Positions 24,407 to 36,951 are shown, numbered from the stretch's first letter. The stretch: 64,000 bases of DNA from Pseudomonas bubulae (GCF_900618535.1 NZ_UYJA01000002.1:558001-622000); one strand, 5' to 3'. Notes: generated from the sequence alone by a model not told the origin. Translations and numbers: made by a program.

Positions 24407-25945
24407 TTAAGCGGCCTGAACCTTGCGGTGTTTCAGGCCAAGGGTGGTCATGTACTGGCTCAGGTGGGCCTGTTCCTCGGCCGTGGTGAACAACCCAAGC
24501 TTGGTGCGGCGCCACAGGATGTCCTGTGCCTCCAGTGCCCATTCCTGGTTGCACAGGTAATCAACCTCACGGCTGTAAAGGCCGCTGCCGATATGCTCGC
24601 CCATGTCGCCCAGGCCTTGTGCACCTTCGAGCAAGCTCCAGGAGCGGTTGCCATAGGTGATTGCCCAGCGCTTGGCAATTGCGGCATCCAGCCAGCTGTA
24701 TTTGCTGACCAGGGCCTCGCTCAGGGCTTTTGGCGTGGTCATGCCTTCGCCGCCGGGTAATGTCGCGCTGGCGGTCCAGCTCGGCTTGATCTGGGTGAAG
24801 TAGGGTGTCAGCTGTGCCATGGCCGATTCGGCCAGCTTGCGATAGGTGGTCAGTTTGCCGCCAAATACCGATAGAAGCGGGGCTTCGCCCGCTGCGCCAG
24901 ACAATGCCAGGGTGTAGTCGCGGGTCACGGCCGAAGGGTTGTCGGACTCGTCATTGCACAGCGGGCGCACGCCGGAGTAGGTGCGCAGAATGTCGCTGCG
25001 GCTCACTTGCTGCTTGAAGTGGGCGTTGACCACATTAAGCAGGTAGTCGGTTTCTTCTTCGGTAATGCTGACCTTGGCCGGATCGCCGGTGTATTCGCGG
25101 TCAGTGGTGCCGATGATGGTGAACTGGTCCATGTACGGAATGGTAAACACAATCCGCTGGTCTTCGTTCTGCAGGATGAAGGCATTTGGCGCGTCATACA
25201 GCTTGGGCGCAATCAGGTGGCTACCCTGGATCAGGCGGATGCCGTAAGGCGAGTCCAGCTTGAGGTCGTCCTTGATGAATTTGGCGACCCAGGGGCCGGC
25301 GGCATTGACCAGGGCCTTGCTGCGGATCGAAAACAGGCTGCCATCTGCACGTTCCAGGTTCAACTCCCACAAGCCCTTGTTACGGCGCGCGCCGACGCAA
25401 CGGGTCTGGGTGTGAACATGGGCGCCTTTTTCCCGCGCGGCCATGGCGTTGAGCACTACCAGGCGCGCGTCGTCGACCCAGCAATCGGAGTATTCAAAGC
25501 CTTTGGTGATTTCTGCTTTAAGGGGGCTGTTGGCACCGAACTTGAGGCTGGTTGAACCAGCCAGTTTTTCACGCTTGCCCAAGTGGTCATACAGGAACAG
25601 GCCGGCACGGATCATCCACGCCGGGCGCAGGTGCGGTCGGTGCGGTAATACGAAACGCATCGGTTTAACGATATGCGGGGCTTTGGCCAGCAGCACTTCG
25701 CGTTCGGCCAGCGCTTCGCGCACCAGGCGGAACTCGTAATGTTCGAGGTAGCGCAGGCCACCGTGGATCAGCTTGCTGCTGGCAGAGGACGTGTGGCTGG
25801 CCAGATCGTCCTTTTCGCAAAGGAACACCGAGAGGCCGCGCCCGGCTGCATCTGCCGCAATCCCGACACCATTGATTCCACCACCAATAACGGCGACGTC
25901 GTAAACCTCAGCGAGGGGAGTGGCAGGCAAGGTGGTCAGGGGCAT
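24407..25945 (-). CDS. glpD: Aerobic glycerol-3-phosphate dehydrogenase GlpD
   Basis: This 512-residue FAD enzyme of the inner membrane oxidises sn-glycerol-3-phosphate to dihydroxyacetone phosphate and passes electrons to quinone. The dinucleotide fold is at the start (YDVAVIGGGINGVGIAADAA). The family motif GGLRYLEHYEFRLVREAL follows near residue 65. A conserved GTTDREYTGDP segment is around residue 270, and the C-terminal region is the usual alpha-helical cap. It is the last gene of the glycerol block and has its own upstream region with GlpR-like sites. The dehydrogenase step follows the GlpF and GlpK steps encoded to its right. Confidence 0.96.
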   Translation of the reverse strand: MPLTTLPATPLAEVYDVAVIGGGINGVGIAADAAGRGLSVFLCEKDDLASHTSSASSKLIHGGLRYLEHYEFRLVREALAEREVLLAKAPHIVKPMRFVLPHRPHLRPAWMIRAGLFLYDHLGKREKLAGSTSLKFGANSPLKAEITKGFEYSDCWVDDARLVVLNAMAAREKGAHVHTQTRCVGARRNKGLWELNLERADGSLFSIRSKALVNAAGPWVAKFIKDDLKLDSPYGIRLIQGSHLIAPKLYDAPNAFILQNEDQRIVFTIPYMDQFTIIGTTDREYTGDPAKVSITEEETDYLLNVVNAHFKQQVSRSDILRTYSGVRPLCNDESDNPSAVTRDYTLALSGAAGEAPLLSVFGGKLTTYRKLAESAMAQLTPYFTQIKPSWTASATLPGGEGMTTPKALSEALVSKYSWLDAAIAKRWAITYGNRSWSLLEGAQGLGDMGEHIGSGLYSREVDYLCNQEWALEAQDILWRRTKLGLFTTAEEQAHLSQYMTTLGLKHRKVQAA

Positions 25946-25975
25946 GGGTTGGCCTCGCGTTCTTTACGCATATTT

Positions 25976-26092
25976 GAATTCGAACATTAATGTTCATTTG
26001 CGAAAATATTAGCGGATAAAGGCGCGCGCAGCCAGCACCCTTCGATTGAAAAAACTCATCGAAGGGCGTCGAAAGGAAGAATTTCGAACATT
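25976..26092. promoter_or_regulatory. Two candidate GlpR sites upstream of glpD
   Basis: GAATTCGAACATT (25976-25988) and GAATTTCGAACATT (26079-26092) are near-identical direct copies about 103 bp apart. Read on the glpD strand, each gives AATGTTCGAA, which matches the half-site of the E. coli GlpR operator (WATGTTCG). Pairs of distant sites allow looping. A perfect inverted repeat, CCCTTCGAT with ATCGAAGGG (26038-26066), lies between them. Confidence 0.55.
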
Positions 26093-26112
26093 TTAGTGTA
26101 GGGCAATGATTC

Positions 26113-26199
26113 TGCGGGAGCAGGCATTGCTCGCAATGCAGGCGCTGCGGCTCATCTGTCAGGTTGCGGTGATGCCATCGCGAGCAAGCCCGCCCCACA
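26113..26199. repeat. Degenerate REP pair between glpR and glpD
   Basis: A left arm (GCGGGAGCAGGCATTGCTCGC) and a right arm (CATCGCGAGCAAGCCCGCCCC) face each other over a spacer of about 38 bases. The arms differ at several positions, so it is an older copy of the element at 20681-20765. Confidence 0.75.
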
Positions 26200-26231
26200 G
26201 CATCTGAACCCGCATCACTATCTGAGTGCGG

Positions 26232-26987
26232 TTACACCACTTCCAGACGAATTTTGTTCTGGGCCAGCAGTTGCGCCAGCTCCGGCACGGGCGGCTGGTC
26301 GGTGACCAGGCAATCGATCAAGGTGATCGGGCCCAGGCGGACCATTGCATTGCGGCCGAACTTGCTGGAGTCCGCTGCCAGGATAGTTTGTCGGGCATTG
26401 GCGATAATCGCCTGGGATACGCGTACTTCCTGATAGTCAAAGTCCAGCAAGCTGCCGTCAGAATCGATACCGCTGATACCAACCAAGGCGAAGTCGAACT
26501 TGAACTGGTTGATAAAGTCGACGCTGGCCTGACCGACGATGCCACCATCGCGGCGCACATTGCCGCCGGCGATCAGTACTTCGAAGTCGTCTTTTGCGCT
26601 CAGGATCGACGCAACATGCAGGTTGTTGGTGATGATTTTCAGGTGATTGTGGTTGAGCAGCGCCCGGGCAATCGACTCGGTGGTGGTGCCGATATTGATG
26701 AAAATCGAGGCGTGATCGGGAATCTGGGCGGCAATGGCTTCGCCAATGCGGCGTTTTTCATCGCGCATCTGGTCGGCCCGCATGGCGTAGGCGGTGTTCT
26801 CTACACTGGAGTCATAGGCGGCGCCACCGTGGTAGCGGCGCAACAGGTCGGCTTCTGCCAACTGGTTGATGTCACGGCGAATGGTCTGCGGCGTGACGAC
26901 GAACAACTGAGCCATTTCCTCGATGCTGACATAACCGCGCTCGCGTACGAGTTCGAGGATCTGCTGTTGGCGTGGAGGCAGATTCAT
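26232..26987 (-). CDS. glpR: DeoR-family repressor of glycerol genes GlpR
   Basis: This 251-residue DeoR-type repressor is released by glycerol-3-phosphate in known systems. The N-terminal helix-turn-helix is typical ([20 protein letters not shown], then [17 protein letters not shown]), and the C-terminal domain is a sugar-isomerase-like sensor ([14 protein letters not shown]). I chose the ATG at 26987 (MNLPPRQQQ) because an in-frame start at 27023 adds 12 residues not seen in the family. It sits between glpK and glpD, which it should repress together with glpF. Confidence 0.94.
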   Translation of the reverse strand: MNLPPRQQQILELVRERGYVSIEEMAQLFVVTPQTIRRDINQLAEADLLRRYHGGAAYDSSVENTAYAMRADQMRDEKRRIGEAIAAQIPDHASIFINIGTTTESIARALLNHNHLKIITNNLHVASILSAKDDFEVLIAGGNVRRDGGIVGQASVDFINQFKFDFALVGISGIDSDGSLLDFDYQEVRVSQAIIANARQTILAADSSKFGRNAMVRLGPITLIDCLVTDQPPVPELAQLLAQNKIRLEVV

Positions 26988-27111
26988 GGAGTTTCCTTTG
27001 GGCGGCGAAGCAAATTCACCCATGATGCCGCAGGAAAGCGTCGTCTGCTACTCGCAGGTGCCTCAAGCAACTGCGGGCGCCATAGGCGCCCGCAGATGTA
27101 ATTGCCCGTAC

Positions 27112-28620
<1,509 letters not shown>

Positions 28621-28706
28621 TTAGTGCCTTGCAGAATGAGGGAGGTTGCGGGCGCGAGACAGGTAACGGGCAGTAGGTCTCGTGCGCCCCGTTTCATCAG
28701 TCGGTA

Positions 28707-29558
28707 TCAGGATGCCTGGGTCTTTGCAGGCGCAGCGGCTTGGGTAACCGCATCTGCCGGGGCAATGTCAGGCAAGTGCCGGGCAATCATCCCGCGATAA
28801 ATGGCAGCGCCCAGACAGGCACCTACGATGGGTGCAAAAATTGGAATCAGGAAATACGGGATATCGCGCCCGCCGGTGAACGAGACGTCCCCCCAACCAG
28901 CGAAGAAAGTCATCAGCTTGGGCCCGAAATCACGCGCAGGGTTCATCGCAAAACCGGTCAATGGGCCCATCGAGCTGCCAATGACGGCGATCAGCAAGCC
29001 GATCAGCAGGGGGGCCAATGGGCCACGGGGCAAGCCGTTTTTGTCGTCGGTCAGGGCCATGATTACGCCCATAAGGATAGCGGTTATCACAAGCTCGACG
29101 AGGAAGGCCTGCAGCGTTGTCAGCGAAGGGTGCGGGTAGGTCGAGAATACCGAGGCCAATTCCAGGCTGGCCTGGCTGCCACGTACCATCTGGTGGGCTT
29201 GTTCGTAATCGAAGAACAGGTTGCTGTAGAGCGTGTAAACCAACGCCGCTGCGCAAAAGGCCCCTGCGATCTGGGCGAGGATATAGAAAGGCAGTTTACG
29301 TTTTTCAAAATCGGTGAACAGGCACAGCGCAATGCTGACCGCCGGGTTCAGGTGTGCGCCGGAAACGCCCGCCGTCAGATAAATCGCCATGCTGACGCCA
29401 ATGCCCCAGATGATGCTGATTTCCCATAGGCCAAAACTTGCGCCCGCGACCTTGAGAGCCGCAACACAGCCGGTACCGAAGAATATCAAAAGTGCGGTGC
29501 CGAGAAACTCGGCCAGGCACTGGCCTGAAAGTGTGGGGTGCTGCGATGCAGTCGACAT
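28707..29558 (-). CDS. glpF: Glycerol uptake facilitator GlpF
   Basis: This 283-residue aquaglyceroporin has both pore motifs: NPAVS in the first half (GAHLNPAVSIAL) and NPARD in the second (FAMNPARDFGPKL). The aspartate after the second NPA marks glycerol facilitators rather than water channels. Six membrane helices are evident. It is the first gene of the glp cluster and is followed by glpK. A candidate GlpR site lies upstream. Confidence 0.96.
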   Translation of the reverse strand: MSTASQHPTLSGQCLAEFLGTALLIFFGTGCVAALKVAGASFGLWEISIIWGIGVSMAIYLTAGVSGAHLNPAVSIALCLFTDFEKRKLPFYILAQIAGAFCAAALVYTLYSNLFFDYEQAHQMVRGSQASLELASVFSTYPHPSLTTLQAFLVELVITAILMGVIMALTDDKNGLPRGPLAPLLIGLLIAVIGSSMGPLTGFAMNPARDFGPKLMTFFAGWGDVSFTGGRDIPYFLIPIFAPIVGACLGAAIYRGMIARHLPDIAPADAVTQAAAPAKTQAS

Positions 29559-29928
29559 GTAAAACCTCGTTATTGTTTTTTTTTGACGTCGTCAATCAGG
29601 GTGGCAGTGCGCCTGAGCCTGGACCGGGAACTGCGTATTTGTGTTTTACGCTGTCAGGCTGAGTCGTGTGAGTATATTCAGATTCGAAAAAATATAGACA
29701 AGAAACACTGCTGTCAAAGGTCGAAAGTGAACGGGTATTCACATTCTGACTTCAGATGAGTGCTTTGGTATTGGTTTTTATGTAAACAAAGACTACGAAT
29801 TGAGAGGGGTAAAGGTAACTTTTTCGCTACATGCTGGGTCTGTAACCTCGGTTTCAGCGCCTTTTTACGGGGTAATAGCCTAAAATCGGCCATCGTATTT
29901 CTTTCTCCTCTGCAAAACTGGAGCTGTC
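29559..29928. other. Divergent region glpF/ybaK with candidate GlpR site
   Basis: This gap of 370 bases is AT-rich and should carry the promoters of glpF (minus) and ybaK (plus). GATTCGAAAAAATA at about 29681-29694 resembles the TTCGAA-centred sites upstream of glpD and is a candidate GlpR operator. A short palindrome, TGACGTCGTCA (29584-29594), lies close to the glpF start. No gene is seen. Confidence 0.45.
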
Positions 29929-30399
29929 ATGACGCCTGCACTGGACCTGCTGAAAAAAGTTCGCGCCGAACATCGGGTACACAGCTATGAACACGACCCC
30001 AAGGCGGCATCTTACGGCCTGGAGGCCGCAGAAAAGCTTGGCCTGGAGCCTGCGCAAGTGTTCAAGACGCTGTTGGCCAGCAGTGAAAAGGGCGAGTTGC
30101 TGGTTGCCGTCGTACCGGTCGTCGGAAGTCTTGATTTGAAAGCGCTGGCTCAGGCAGCGGGGGTGAAAAAAGTCGAAATGGCGGACCCGGCGGCGGCTCA
30201 GCGCTCCACAGGTTATCTGCTTGGCGGGATCAGCCCGTTGGGGCAAAAGAAGCGCCTGCGTACTTTTATTGATAAAAGTGCCGAGGGTTTTTCGACTATT
30301 TTTGTCAGCGCCGGACGACGCGGCCTGGAGGTGGAACTGGCGCCTGCGGTGCTGGCAGAGCACACGCAAGCGAAGTTCGCAGAAGTAGGCAGGGCGTAA
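29929..30399 (+). CDS. ybaK: Cys-tRNA(Pro)/Cys-tRNA(Cys) deacylase YbaK
   Basis: This 156-residue member of the YbaK/ProX editing family removes cysteine mistakenly loaded on tRNA(Pro). Characteristic parts are EHRVHSYEHDPKAASYGLEAA at the start, GLEPAQVFKTLL with the catalytic lysine region, and GYLLGGISPLGQKKRLRTFID in the second half. The length fits YbaK rather than the longer ProRS insertion domain. It stands alone, converging on an ABC ATPase gene only 16 bp away. Confidence 0.93.
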   Translation: MTPALDLLKKVRAEHRVHSYEHDPKAASYGLEAAEKLGLEPAQVFKTLLASSEKGELLVAVVPVVGSLDLKALAQAAGVKKVEMADPAAAQRSTGYLLGGISPLGQKKRLRTFIDKSAEGFSTIFVSAGRRGLEVELAPAVLAEHTQAKFAEVGRA

Positions 30400-30415
30400 G
30401 CGCTGCCACAGGTTT

Positions 30416-31521
<1,106 letters not shown>

Positions 31522-31525
<4 letters not shown>

Positions 31526-32442
31526 GCGGATTGGTACGCCGGTTGGACAAGGAATTCGAGCAGCGCTTTTTGCGCATGCAGGCGGTTTTCGGCCTGATCC
31601 CAGGCCACGGAGCGAGGGTCGTCCAGCAGGTCGACGCTGATCTCTTCGCCGCGATGAGCAGGCAGGCAGTGCATGAACAGCACGTCATCGGCCGCCAGGT
31701 CGAGCAGGGCACGGTTGACCTGATACGGGGCAAACAGTTCGAGGCGCTTGGCCGTTTCGTCTTCCTGACCCATTGATGTCCATACGTCGGTGCTCACCAG
31801 GTGGGCGCCAATCACGGCATCACGCGGGTCGCGAACGATGGTAACGCGTTCGCCTGCCAGCGCCACGAACTCGGGGTTGGGCTCATAGCCTTGCGGGCAG
31901 GCAACACGCAGGTGGAAGTCAAACTGGATAGCCGCTTCTATATAGCTGTTGCACATGTTGTTGCCGTCACCAATCCAGGCCACGGTCTTGCCCTTGATCG
32001 ATCCGCGATGCTCAAGGAAGGTCTGCATGTCAGCCAGCAGCTGGCATGGGTGCAGGTCGTCCGACAGGCCATTGATAACCGGTACGCGGGAATTGGCCGC
32101 AAACTCGGTCAGGGTGCTGTGGGCGAAGGTGCGGATCATGACGGCGTCAAGCATGCGTGACATGACGATGGCGCAGTCGTCTATCGGTTCGCCACGACCC
32201 AGTTGGGTATCTCGTGGTGACAGAAAAATGGCCTGGCCACCGAGCTGGATCATGCCAGCTTCAAATGACAGGCGGGTGCGGGTCGATGATTTTTCGAAAA
32301 TCATGCCCAGTACGCGACCTTTCAAGGGTTCGAACAGAACGCTGCGCTGGCGCAGGTCCTTAAGCTCGATGCCGCGGCGAATCACGCTGACTAGCTCTTC
32401 GGGAGTGCAATCCATCAGGGAGAGAAAGTGCCTTGCGCTCAT
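31522..32442 (-). CDS. argF: Anabolic ornithine carbamoyltransferase ArgF
   Basis: This 306-residue enzyme makes citrulline from ornithine and carbamoyl phosphate in arginine synthesis. The carbamoyl-phosphate loop SSTRTR is near residue 52, [12 protein letters not shown] follows in the middle, and the ornithine-side HCLPAHRG motif is near residue 262. Two ATG codons are adjacent. I use the second (MSARHFLS), which matches known ArgF starts. The stop overlaps the next ABC ATPase gene. argG, for the following step, lies a few kilobases away in this window. Confidence 0.96.
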
Positions 32443-32954
32443 CATTAACTACCTTTTTTTGCAACGATCGCAGATGCTCAAGGCCGGGGTTTTCGGAAAA
32501 ACGGGCGAGACCTGCGGCGAAAGCCGCACGGGGCGACGAAATAGGGGAAGGCGCGATCTTATAAGGAAATGTCGCGTCTTGCCAATAAGGGTCATATGTA
32601 TAGAGGTTTGAGCGGGTCTTGCGCTGCATGAGCCACATCAGGCGGTTTGCCTCACCTCAGCTGCCCATTTGTACACTGCCGTGGCGTAGCTTGGCAATTG
32701 CGAGGGGGGGGCGAGGTCGTCGTATTTGTCATCGCTGGCGAGGAGCGACGGCTGCGATGGCGTTGGCAGCATTCCTGTCATGAGGCGGGGTTTAACTGCT
32801 CGCAGCCATCGTTTCTCGGCAGGGACAACAAGCTTTGTGGAGGGAGCAGGGGCATACTATTGTCTGTCGGGGAGACCGAGCGTCGCGCTCGGCTTTCCGT
32901 TACAATGCGCCACCGTGCCGACATCTGCGTCGGAAAGTTCAGCCGAGGTGCTCC
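32443..32954. other. Intergenic region argF/grxD
   Basis: This stretch of 512 bases holds the divergent promoters of argF and grxD. I see no convincing gene. CCGAGCG-TCG-CGCTCGG at 32877-32893 forms a small hairpin about 60 bases before grxD and could lie in its leader. A longer imperfect repeat pairs GGCTGCGATGG (32748-32762 region) with CAGCCATCG (32802-32813 region). Confidence 0.4.
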
Positions 32955-33296
32955 ATGGATATCATCGAAACTATTAAAGACCAGATTGCCAACAACACCA
33001 TTCTGCTCTACATGAAAGGCTCCCCGAATGCCCCGCAGTGCGGCTTTTCGGCTAAAGCTGCTCAGGCAGTCATGGGGTGTGGCGAGAAGTTCGCTTACGT
33101 GGACATCCTCCAGAATCCTGAAATTCGTGCCAATCTGCCAAAGTACGCCAACTGGCCAACTTTCCCGCAATTGTGGGTAGGTGGCGAGCTGGTTGGCGGT
33201 AGCGACATCATGGCTGAAATGGCCGCTGATGGTTCTTTGCAGGCTTTGATCAAAGAAGCTGTCGAGAAAGCCGCAGCAAACAAGACTGAAGCCTGA
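32955..33296 (+). CDS. grxD: Monothiol glutaredoxin GrxD
   Basis: This 113-residue monothiol glutaredoxin carries the CGFS active site at residues 29-32. In this class the CGFS cysteine and glutathione hold a 2Fe-2S cluster that is handed to iron-sulfur proteins, often with BolA. The WPTFPQLWVGGELVGGSDI segment binds glutathione. The ATG at 32955 is preceded by GAGGTG and gives the usual length. A frame open from 32835 is only an upstream extension. It sits among iron-storage genes. Confidence 0.95.
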   Translation: MDIIETIKDQIANNTILLYMKGSPNAPQCGFSAKAAQAVMGCGEKFAYVDILQNPEIRANLPKYANWPTFPQLWVGGELVGGSDIMAEMAADGSLQALIKEAVEKAAANKTEA

Positions 33297-33335
33297 TATC
33301 AGTCGCGTCGTGACAGTTGTTTTGTCGCACGCATA

Positions 33336-33375
33336 AAAAAGCCCCGCCTCTGTGATAAACAAGGCGGGGCTTTTT
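33336..33375. terminator. Bidirectional terminator grxD/bfr
   Basis: AAAAAAGCCCCGCCT and AGGCGGGGCTTTTT make a GC-rich stem flanked by A and T runs on both strands, so it can stop transcripts of the convergent grxD and bfr genes. Confidence 0.9.
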
Positions 33376-33387
33376 AATGGGTGTTAG

Positions 33388-33858
33388 TTACTCACCCATT
33401 TGCGATTGCAGGTAATTCTCAATACCCACTTTGTCGATCAGGCCCAACTGAGTTTCCAGCCAGTCGATATGTTCTTCTTCCGACTCAAGAATATCTTCGA
33501 GCATTTCCCGGCTGCCAAAGTCACCAACTACTTCACAATGGGCAATGGCGGCCTTGAGGTCGGCGTGGCCAGTCTTCTCGATGCGCAGGTCACACTCCAG
33601 CATTTCCTTGGTGTGCTCGCCGATATGCAGCTTGCCCAAGTCCTGTACGTTTGGCAGGCCTTCCAGGAACAGGATGCGTTTAATCAGTTTGTCCGCGTGT
33701 TTCATCTCGTCGATGGACTCGTGGTACTCATGCGCGCCCAACTTCTCCAGGCCCCAATCCTGATACATGCGTGCATGCAGGAAGTATTGGTTGATTGCGA
33801 CCAGTTCGTTGCCGAGAATTTTGTTGAGGTGCTGAATAACCGAAATGTCGCCTTTCAT
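33388..33858 (-). CDS. bfr: Bacterioferritin
   Basis: This 156-residue subunit forms 24-meric haem-containing iron-storage shells. The haem-binding methionine is present at residue 52 ([15 protein letters not shown]). Ferroxidase ligands are in [16 protein letters not shown], the EYHE segment and [10 protein letters not shown]. These features fit BfrB-type bacterioferritin of Pseudomonas. Next to it, bfd encodes the ferredoxin that releases the stored iron. A bidirectional terminator lies 13 bases beyond the stop. Confidence 0.95.
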   Translation of the reverse strand: MKGDISVIQHLNKILGNELVAINQYFLHARMYQDWGLEKLGAHEYHESIDEMKHADKLIKRILFLEGLPNVQDLGKLHIGEHTKEMLECDLRIEKTGHADLKAAIAHCEVVGDFGSREMLEDILESEEEHIDWLETQLGLIDKVGIENYLQSQMGE

Positions 33859-34019
33859 GGCTGGGGCCTGCCTTAATTAACTGTATATAGGGCAGAGTTT
33901 GATCCGCACCTTGCAGACTGTCAAACCTAAGTATTTGAATAATAAATGAAAATTAATCGGAATAAGAATGTTTGTGTTCCGCGTCTTGGGCCTAAGCACT
34001 TGAATTCTGGGCATAAAAA

Positions 34020-34040
34020 AACCGGACGCTATGTCCGGTT
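34020..34040 (-). terminator. Terminator of bfd
   Basis: On the minus strand AACCGGAC-ATAGC-GTCCGGTT is followed by a run of T (TTTTTATG). It begins 16 bases after the bfd stop and is a textbook intrinsic terminator. Confidence 0.9.
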
Positions 34041-34056
34041 CTTTGGAATTGGTTAA

Positions 34057-34275
34057 TCAGGCGACTGAAAATTCTGCCGGGAAACTCATGACAGCCTGGC
34101 TGGCTTGCAGCGAGGAAAGGGTTTCGCGAACCACTTGCTTGGCCAGACAGGCACATTTGCCACATTGGCTGGCAACACCTGTCGCTTCACGCACTTCACG
34201 GTAACTGCAGCAACCGTCGTAGATTGCGTCGCGGATTTTTCCATCGGTGACGCCAGTGCAAAGGCAAACGTACAT
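34057..34275 (-). CDS. bfd: Bacterioferritin-associated ferredoxin Bfd
   Basis: This 72-residue 2Fe-2S protein docks on bacterioferritin and reduces its core so that iron can leave. The four ligands are Cys4, Cys6, Cys38 and Cys41 (MYVCLCTG and SQCGKCAC). The ATG at 34275 gives the known start MYVCLC. A longer frame would add residues before it. Under iron starvation bfd is induced in Pseudomonas, and a Fur-like box lies just upstream. Confidence 0.95.
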   Translation of the reverse strand: MYVCLCTGVTDGKIRDAIYDGCCSYREVREATGVASQCGKCACLAKQVVRETLSSLQASQAVMSFPAEFSVA

Positions 34276-34327
34276 AAATAAGAACCATCGCTGGTTGGGA
34301 TTCAATGCCAAGGATCTTAATGTTAAC

Positions 34328-34346
34328 GAGAATGATTGTCAAAGTA
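34328..34346. promoter_or_regulatory. Fur-like box upstream of bfd
   Basis: GAGAATGATTGTCAAAGTA matches the left half of the 19-bp Fur consensus GATAATGATAATCATTATC almost fully and the right half weakly. It lies about 55 bases upstream of the bfd ATG, where Fur-iron repression would operate. Confidence 0.55.
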
Positions 34347-34553
34347 CCTTGAGTCTCAATTGAGGGTCTCAGGCACTGTGCTGACGAACGGTTCTTTTGA
34401 GCGCTTTCGGGCGGGTGAAAAAGGGTGCCTGCCAGTTCCGACGAGCGGTGTATGATGACCGGTCTTTTTACCCGGGAGCTGATTGCCTGGCGTCGTTTTC
34501 AACGGCTGCCCAATCAGGTTCTGTTTTTCACGCTGCACACCAGGAGATATCCA

Positions 34554-35156
34554 ATGAGCGTACTCGTAGGCAAACAAGCCCCTGACTTCACCGTCGCCGC
34601 CGTACTTGGCACTGGCGAAATCGTTGACAGCTTCACGCTGTCCTCCGCCATCAAAGGCAAATATGGCCTGGTGTTCTTCTACCCACTGGACTTCACTTTC
34701 GTATGCCCGTCCGAGCTGATCGCACTGGATCACCGTATTCCTGAGTTCCAGGCGCGCAATGTTGAAGTGGTTGCGGTGTCCATTGACTCCCATTTCACCC
34801 ACAACGCATGGCGCAACACGCCAGTGAACAATGGCGGCATCGGCCAGGTGAAATACACCATGGCTGCCGACATCAATCACGCCATCTGCAAGGCCTACGA
34901 CGTTGAAACCGAAGGCGGCGTGGCTCTGCGCGGCGCGTTCCTGATCGACGACAAAGGCGTTGTGCGCTCGCAGATCGTCAACGACCTGCCACTGGGCCGC
35001 AACATGGACGAGCTGCTGCGTCTGGTTGACGCCCTGCAATTCCACGAAGAGCACGGCGAAGTTTGCCCGGCCAACTGGAAAAAAGGCGACAAGGGCATGA
35101 CCGCTTCGACTGCAGGTGTTGCGGCTTACCTGACTGAAAATGCTGACCAGCTGTAA
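34554..35156 (+). CDS. Typical 2-Cys peroxiredoxin (AhpC/Prx1 type)
   Basis: This 200-residue thiol peroxidase has the peroxidatic cysteine in DFTFVCPSE (about residue 51) and the resolving cysteine in GEVCPANW (about residue 171), the typical 2-Cys layout. It reduces hydrogen peroxide and organic peroxides. The ATG at 34554 has AGGAG eight bases upstream. The frame is open further upstream but lacks homology there. Its place beside bacterioferritin and bfd fits protection against iron-driven oxidation. Confidence 0.93.
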   Translation: MSVLVGKQAPDFTVAAVLGTGEIVDSFTLSSAIKGKYGLVFFYPLDFTFVCPSELIALDHRIPEFQARNVEVVAVSIDSHFTHNAWRNTPVNNGGIGQVKYTMAADINHAICKAYDVETEGGVALRGAFLIDDKGVVRSQIVNDLPLGRNMDELLRLVDALQFHEEHGEVCPANWKKGDKGMTASTAGVAAYLTENADQL

Positions 35157-35174
35157 TCGTCAGTTTCAGGCATA

Positions 35175-35203
35175 AAAAAACCGGACCCAGTGTCCGGTTT
35201 TTT
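35175..35203. terminator. Terminator between peroxiredoxin gene and rnt
   Basis: AAAAAACCGGAC and GTCCGGTTTTTT flank a 5-base loop. A and T runs on both sides make it usable by the convergent peroxiredoxin and rnt transcripts. The stem is nearly the same as that of the bfd terminator. Confidence 0.9.
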
Positions 35204-35233
35204 TATGGTGCGCTGTAAGCCTTTACGACAGAA

Positions 35234-35908
35234 TCAGTCGTTGAAGTCTTTCCAGCCGCCCATTTGTTTCCAGCTGTTTACGATGCCACAGAACAACTCG
35301 GCGGTTTTCTCGGTGTCGTAACGGGCCGAGTGTGCTTCACGCCCATCAAAGTCGATGTCGGCGGCCTGGCAGGCTTTTGCCAGGACGGTCTGGCCATAGG
35401 CCAGGCCAGCAAGGGTCGCGGTGTCAAAGCTCGAGAACGGGTGGAAAGGGTTGCGCTTCATGTCCAGGCGCGCGACAGCGGCGTTGAGGAAGCCCAGGTC
35501 GAAGCTGCTGTTATGCCCCACCAGAATGGCGCGTTTGCAGCCATTGGCCTTCAGGGCCTTGCGCACACCGCGGAAGATATCGGTCAGGGCTGTCTCTTCA
35601 CTGACGGCCATGCGCAGTGGGTGATCGAGCTTGATACCGGTGAATTCCAGTGCAGCGGCTTCGATATTGGCGCCTTCAAACGGCTCGACACGGTGGAAAT
35701 AGGTGTGTTCGGGGAACACAAAGCCTCTTTCGTCCATGCCGATCGTTACGGCAGCAATTTCCAGCAATGCATCAGTAGCACTGTTGAAACCGCCGGTTTC
35801 AACATCGATTACGACCGGCAGATAACCGCGAAAGCGCTCTGCCATCGGGTGGCGTGGACCGCCGCCATGGCCGCCTTCGTGTTCGTCATCATAATGGTCG
35901 TCACTCAC
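35234..35908 (-). CDS. rnt: Ribonuclease T
   Basis: This 224-residue DEDDh exonuclease trims the 3' ends of tRNAs and other stable RNAs. Exo I is [20 protein letters not shown], Exo II is [16 protein letters not shown], and Exo III contains [14 protein letters not shown] with the catalytic His and Asp. The first 25 residues are His/Glu/Gly-rich and not conserved. The start overlaps the end of pyrC by 4 bp, so the two are co-translated, as in other pseudomonads. Confidence 0.95.
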   Translation of the reverse strand: MSDDHYDDEHEGGHGGGPRHPMAERFRGYLPVVIDVETGGFNSATDALLEIAAVTIGMDERGFVFPEHTYFHRVEPFEGANIEAAALEFTGIKLDHPLRMAVSEETALTDIFRGVRKALKANGCKRAILVGHNSSFDLGFLNAAVARLDMKRNPFHPFSSFDTATLAGLAYGQTVLAKACQAADIDFDGREAHSARYDTEKTAELFCGIVNSWKQMGGWKDFND

Positions 35909-36951
35909 AGCTGTTCCTCCAGCAGGCGCCAGCGCAGTGTTTCACCGGCGCGCAGCGGAATTACGGTCAGCTCGCCGAAAGGCAGGCTGGTTGGGGCGGT
36001 CCACTCCTGGCGAACCAGGGTGATCTGTTCGTTGCTGGCGGGCAAGCCGTAGAAGCGCGGGCCGTTAAGGCTGGCAAAGGCTTCCAGCTTGTCGAGCGCA
36101 TTGCGCTGTTCGAACGCTTCGGCGTACATCTCGATGGCCGCATAGGCGGTATAACACCCGGCGCAACCGCACGCCGCTTCCTTGGCGTGCTGGGCGTGAG
36201 GTGCCGAGTCAGTGCCCAGGAAAAACTTCTCGCTGCCGCTGGTGGCCGCATCCAGCAGGGCTTCCTGATGGGTGTTGCGCTTGAGGATCGGCAGGCAATA
36301 AAAGTGCGGGCGAATGCCGCCAACCAGCATGTGATTGCGGTTGTACAACAGGTGATGAGCGGTAATGGTTGCGCCGACGTTGGCTGAAGCCTCGTTGACG
36401 AACTGCACCGCATCCGCGGTGGTGATGTGCTCAAACACGACTTTCAGCGTCGGGAAACGATCTACGACGCGGCGCATATGCTCGTCGATGAAGATCTTTT
36501 CGCGGTCAAAGACGTCTACGCCGGCTCGGGTGACTTCACCGTGGATCAGCAAAGGCATGCCGACTTCGGCCATGACTTCCAGAACCGGGAAGATCGCGTC
36601 GATACTGGTTACACCGGAGTCGGAGTTGGTCGTTGCCCCGGCCGGATACAGCTTGGCTGCATGGACGAATCCGCTGGCCTTGGCCGTGCGAATGTCTTCT
36701 GGCTGGGTACGATCGGTGAGGTACAGCACCATCAGCGGCTCGAAGCGGCTGCCAGCGGGGCGTGCAGCCAGGATGCGCTGGCGATAGGCGTCGGCCTCGG
36801 CGGCATTGCGCACCGGGGGTACCAGGTTGGGCATGATGATGGCGCGGCCAAAAGTGCGCGCTACATCCGCGACAGTGTGAGGCAACACAGCACCATCGCG
36901 AAGATGTATATGCCAGTCGTCGGGACGCAGCAGGGTCAGGCGGTCAGACAT
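35905..36951 (-). CDS. pyrC: Dihydroorotase PyrC
   Basis: This 348-residue zinc amidohydrolase makes dihydroorotate from carbamoyl-aspartate in pyrimidine synthesis. The first metal pair is [10 protein letters not shown] near residue 11. The carbamylated lysine is expected in [14 protein letters not shown], further histidines lie in LIHGEV and VFEHITT, and the aspartate in LGTDSAPH. I use the ATG at 36951 ([10 protein letters not shown]). The frame extends 20 residues upstream without similarity. It is the class-II, homodimeric type. The stop overlaps rnt. Confidence 0.95.
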   Translation of the reverse strand: MSDRLTLLRPDDWHIHLRDGAVLPHTVADVARTFGRAIIMPNLVPPVRNAAEADAYRQRILAARPAGSRFEPLMVLYLTDRTQPEDIRTAKASGFVHAAKLYPAGATTNSDSGVTSIDAIFPVLEVMAEVGMPLLIHGEVTRAGVDVFDREKIFIDEHMRRVVDRFPTLKVVFEHITTADAVQFVNEASANVGATITAHHLLYNRNHMLVGGIRPHFYCLPILKRNTHQEALLDAATSGSEKFFLGTDSAPHAQHAKEAACGCAGCYTAYAAIEMYAEAFEQRNALDKLEAFASLNGPRFYGLPASNEQITLVRQEWTAPTSLPFGELTVIPLRAGETLRWRLLEEQL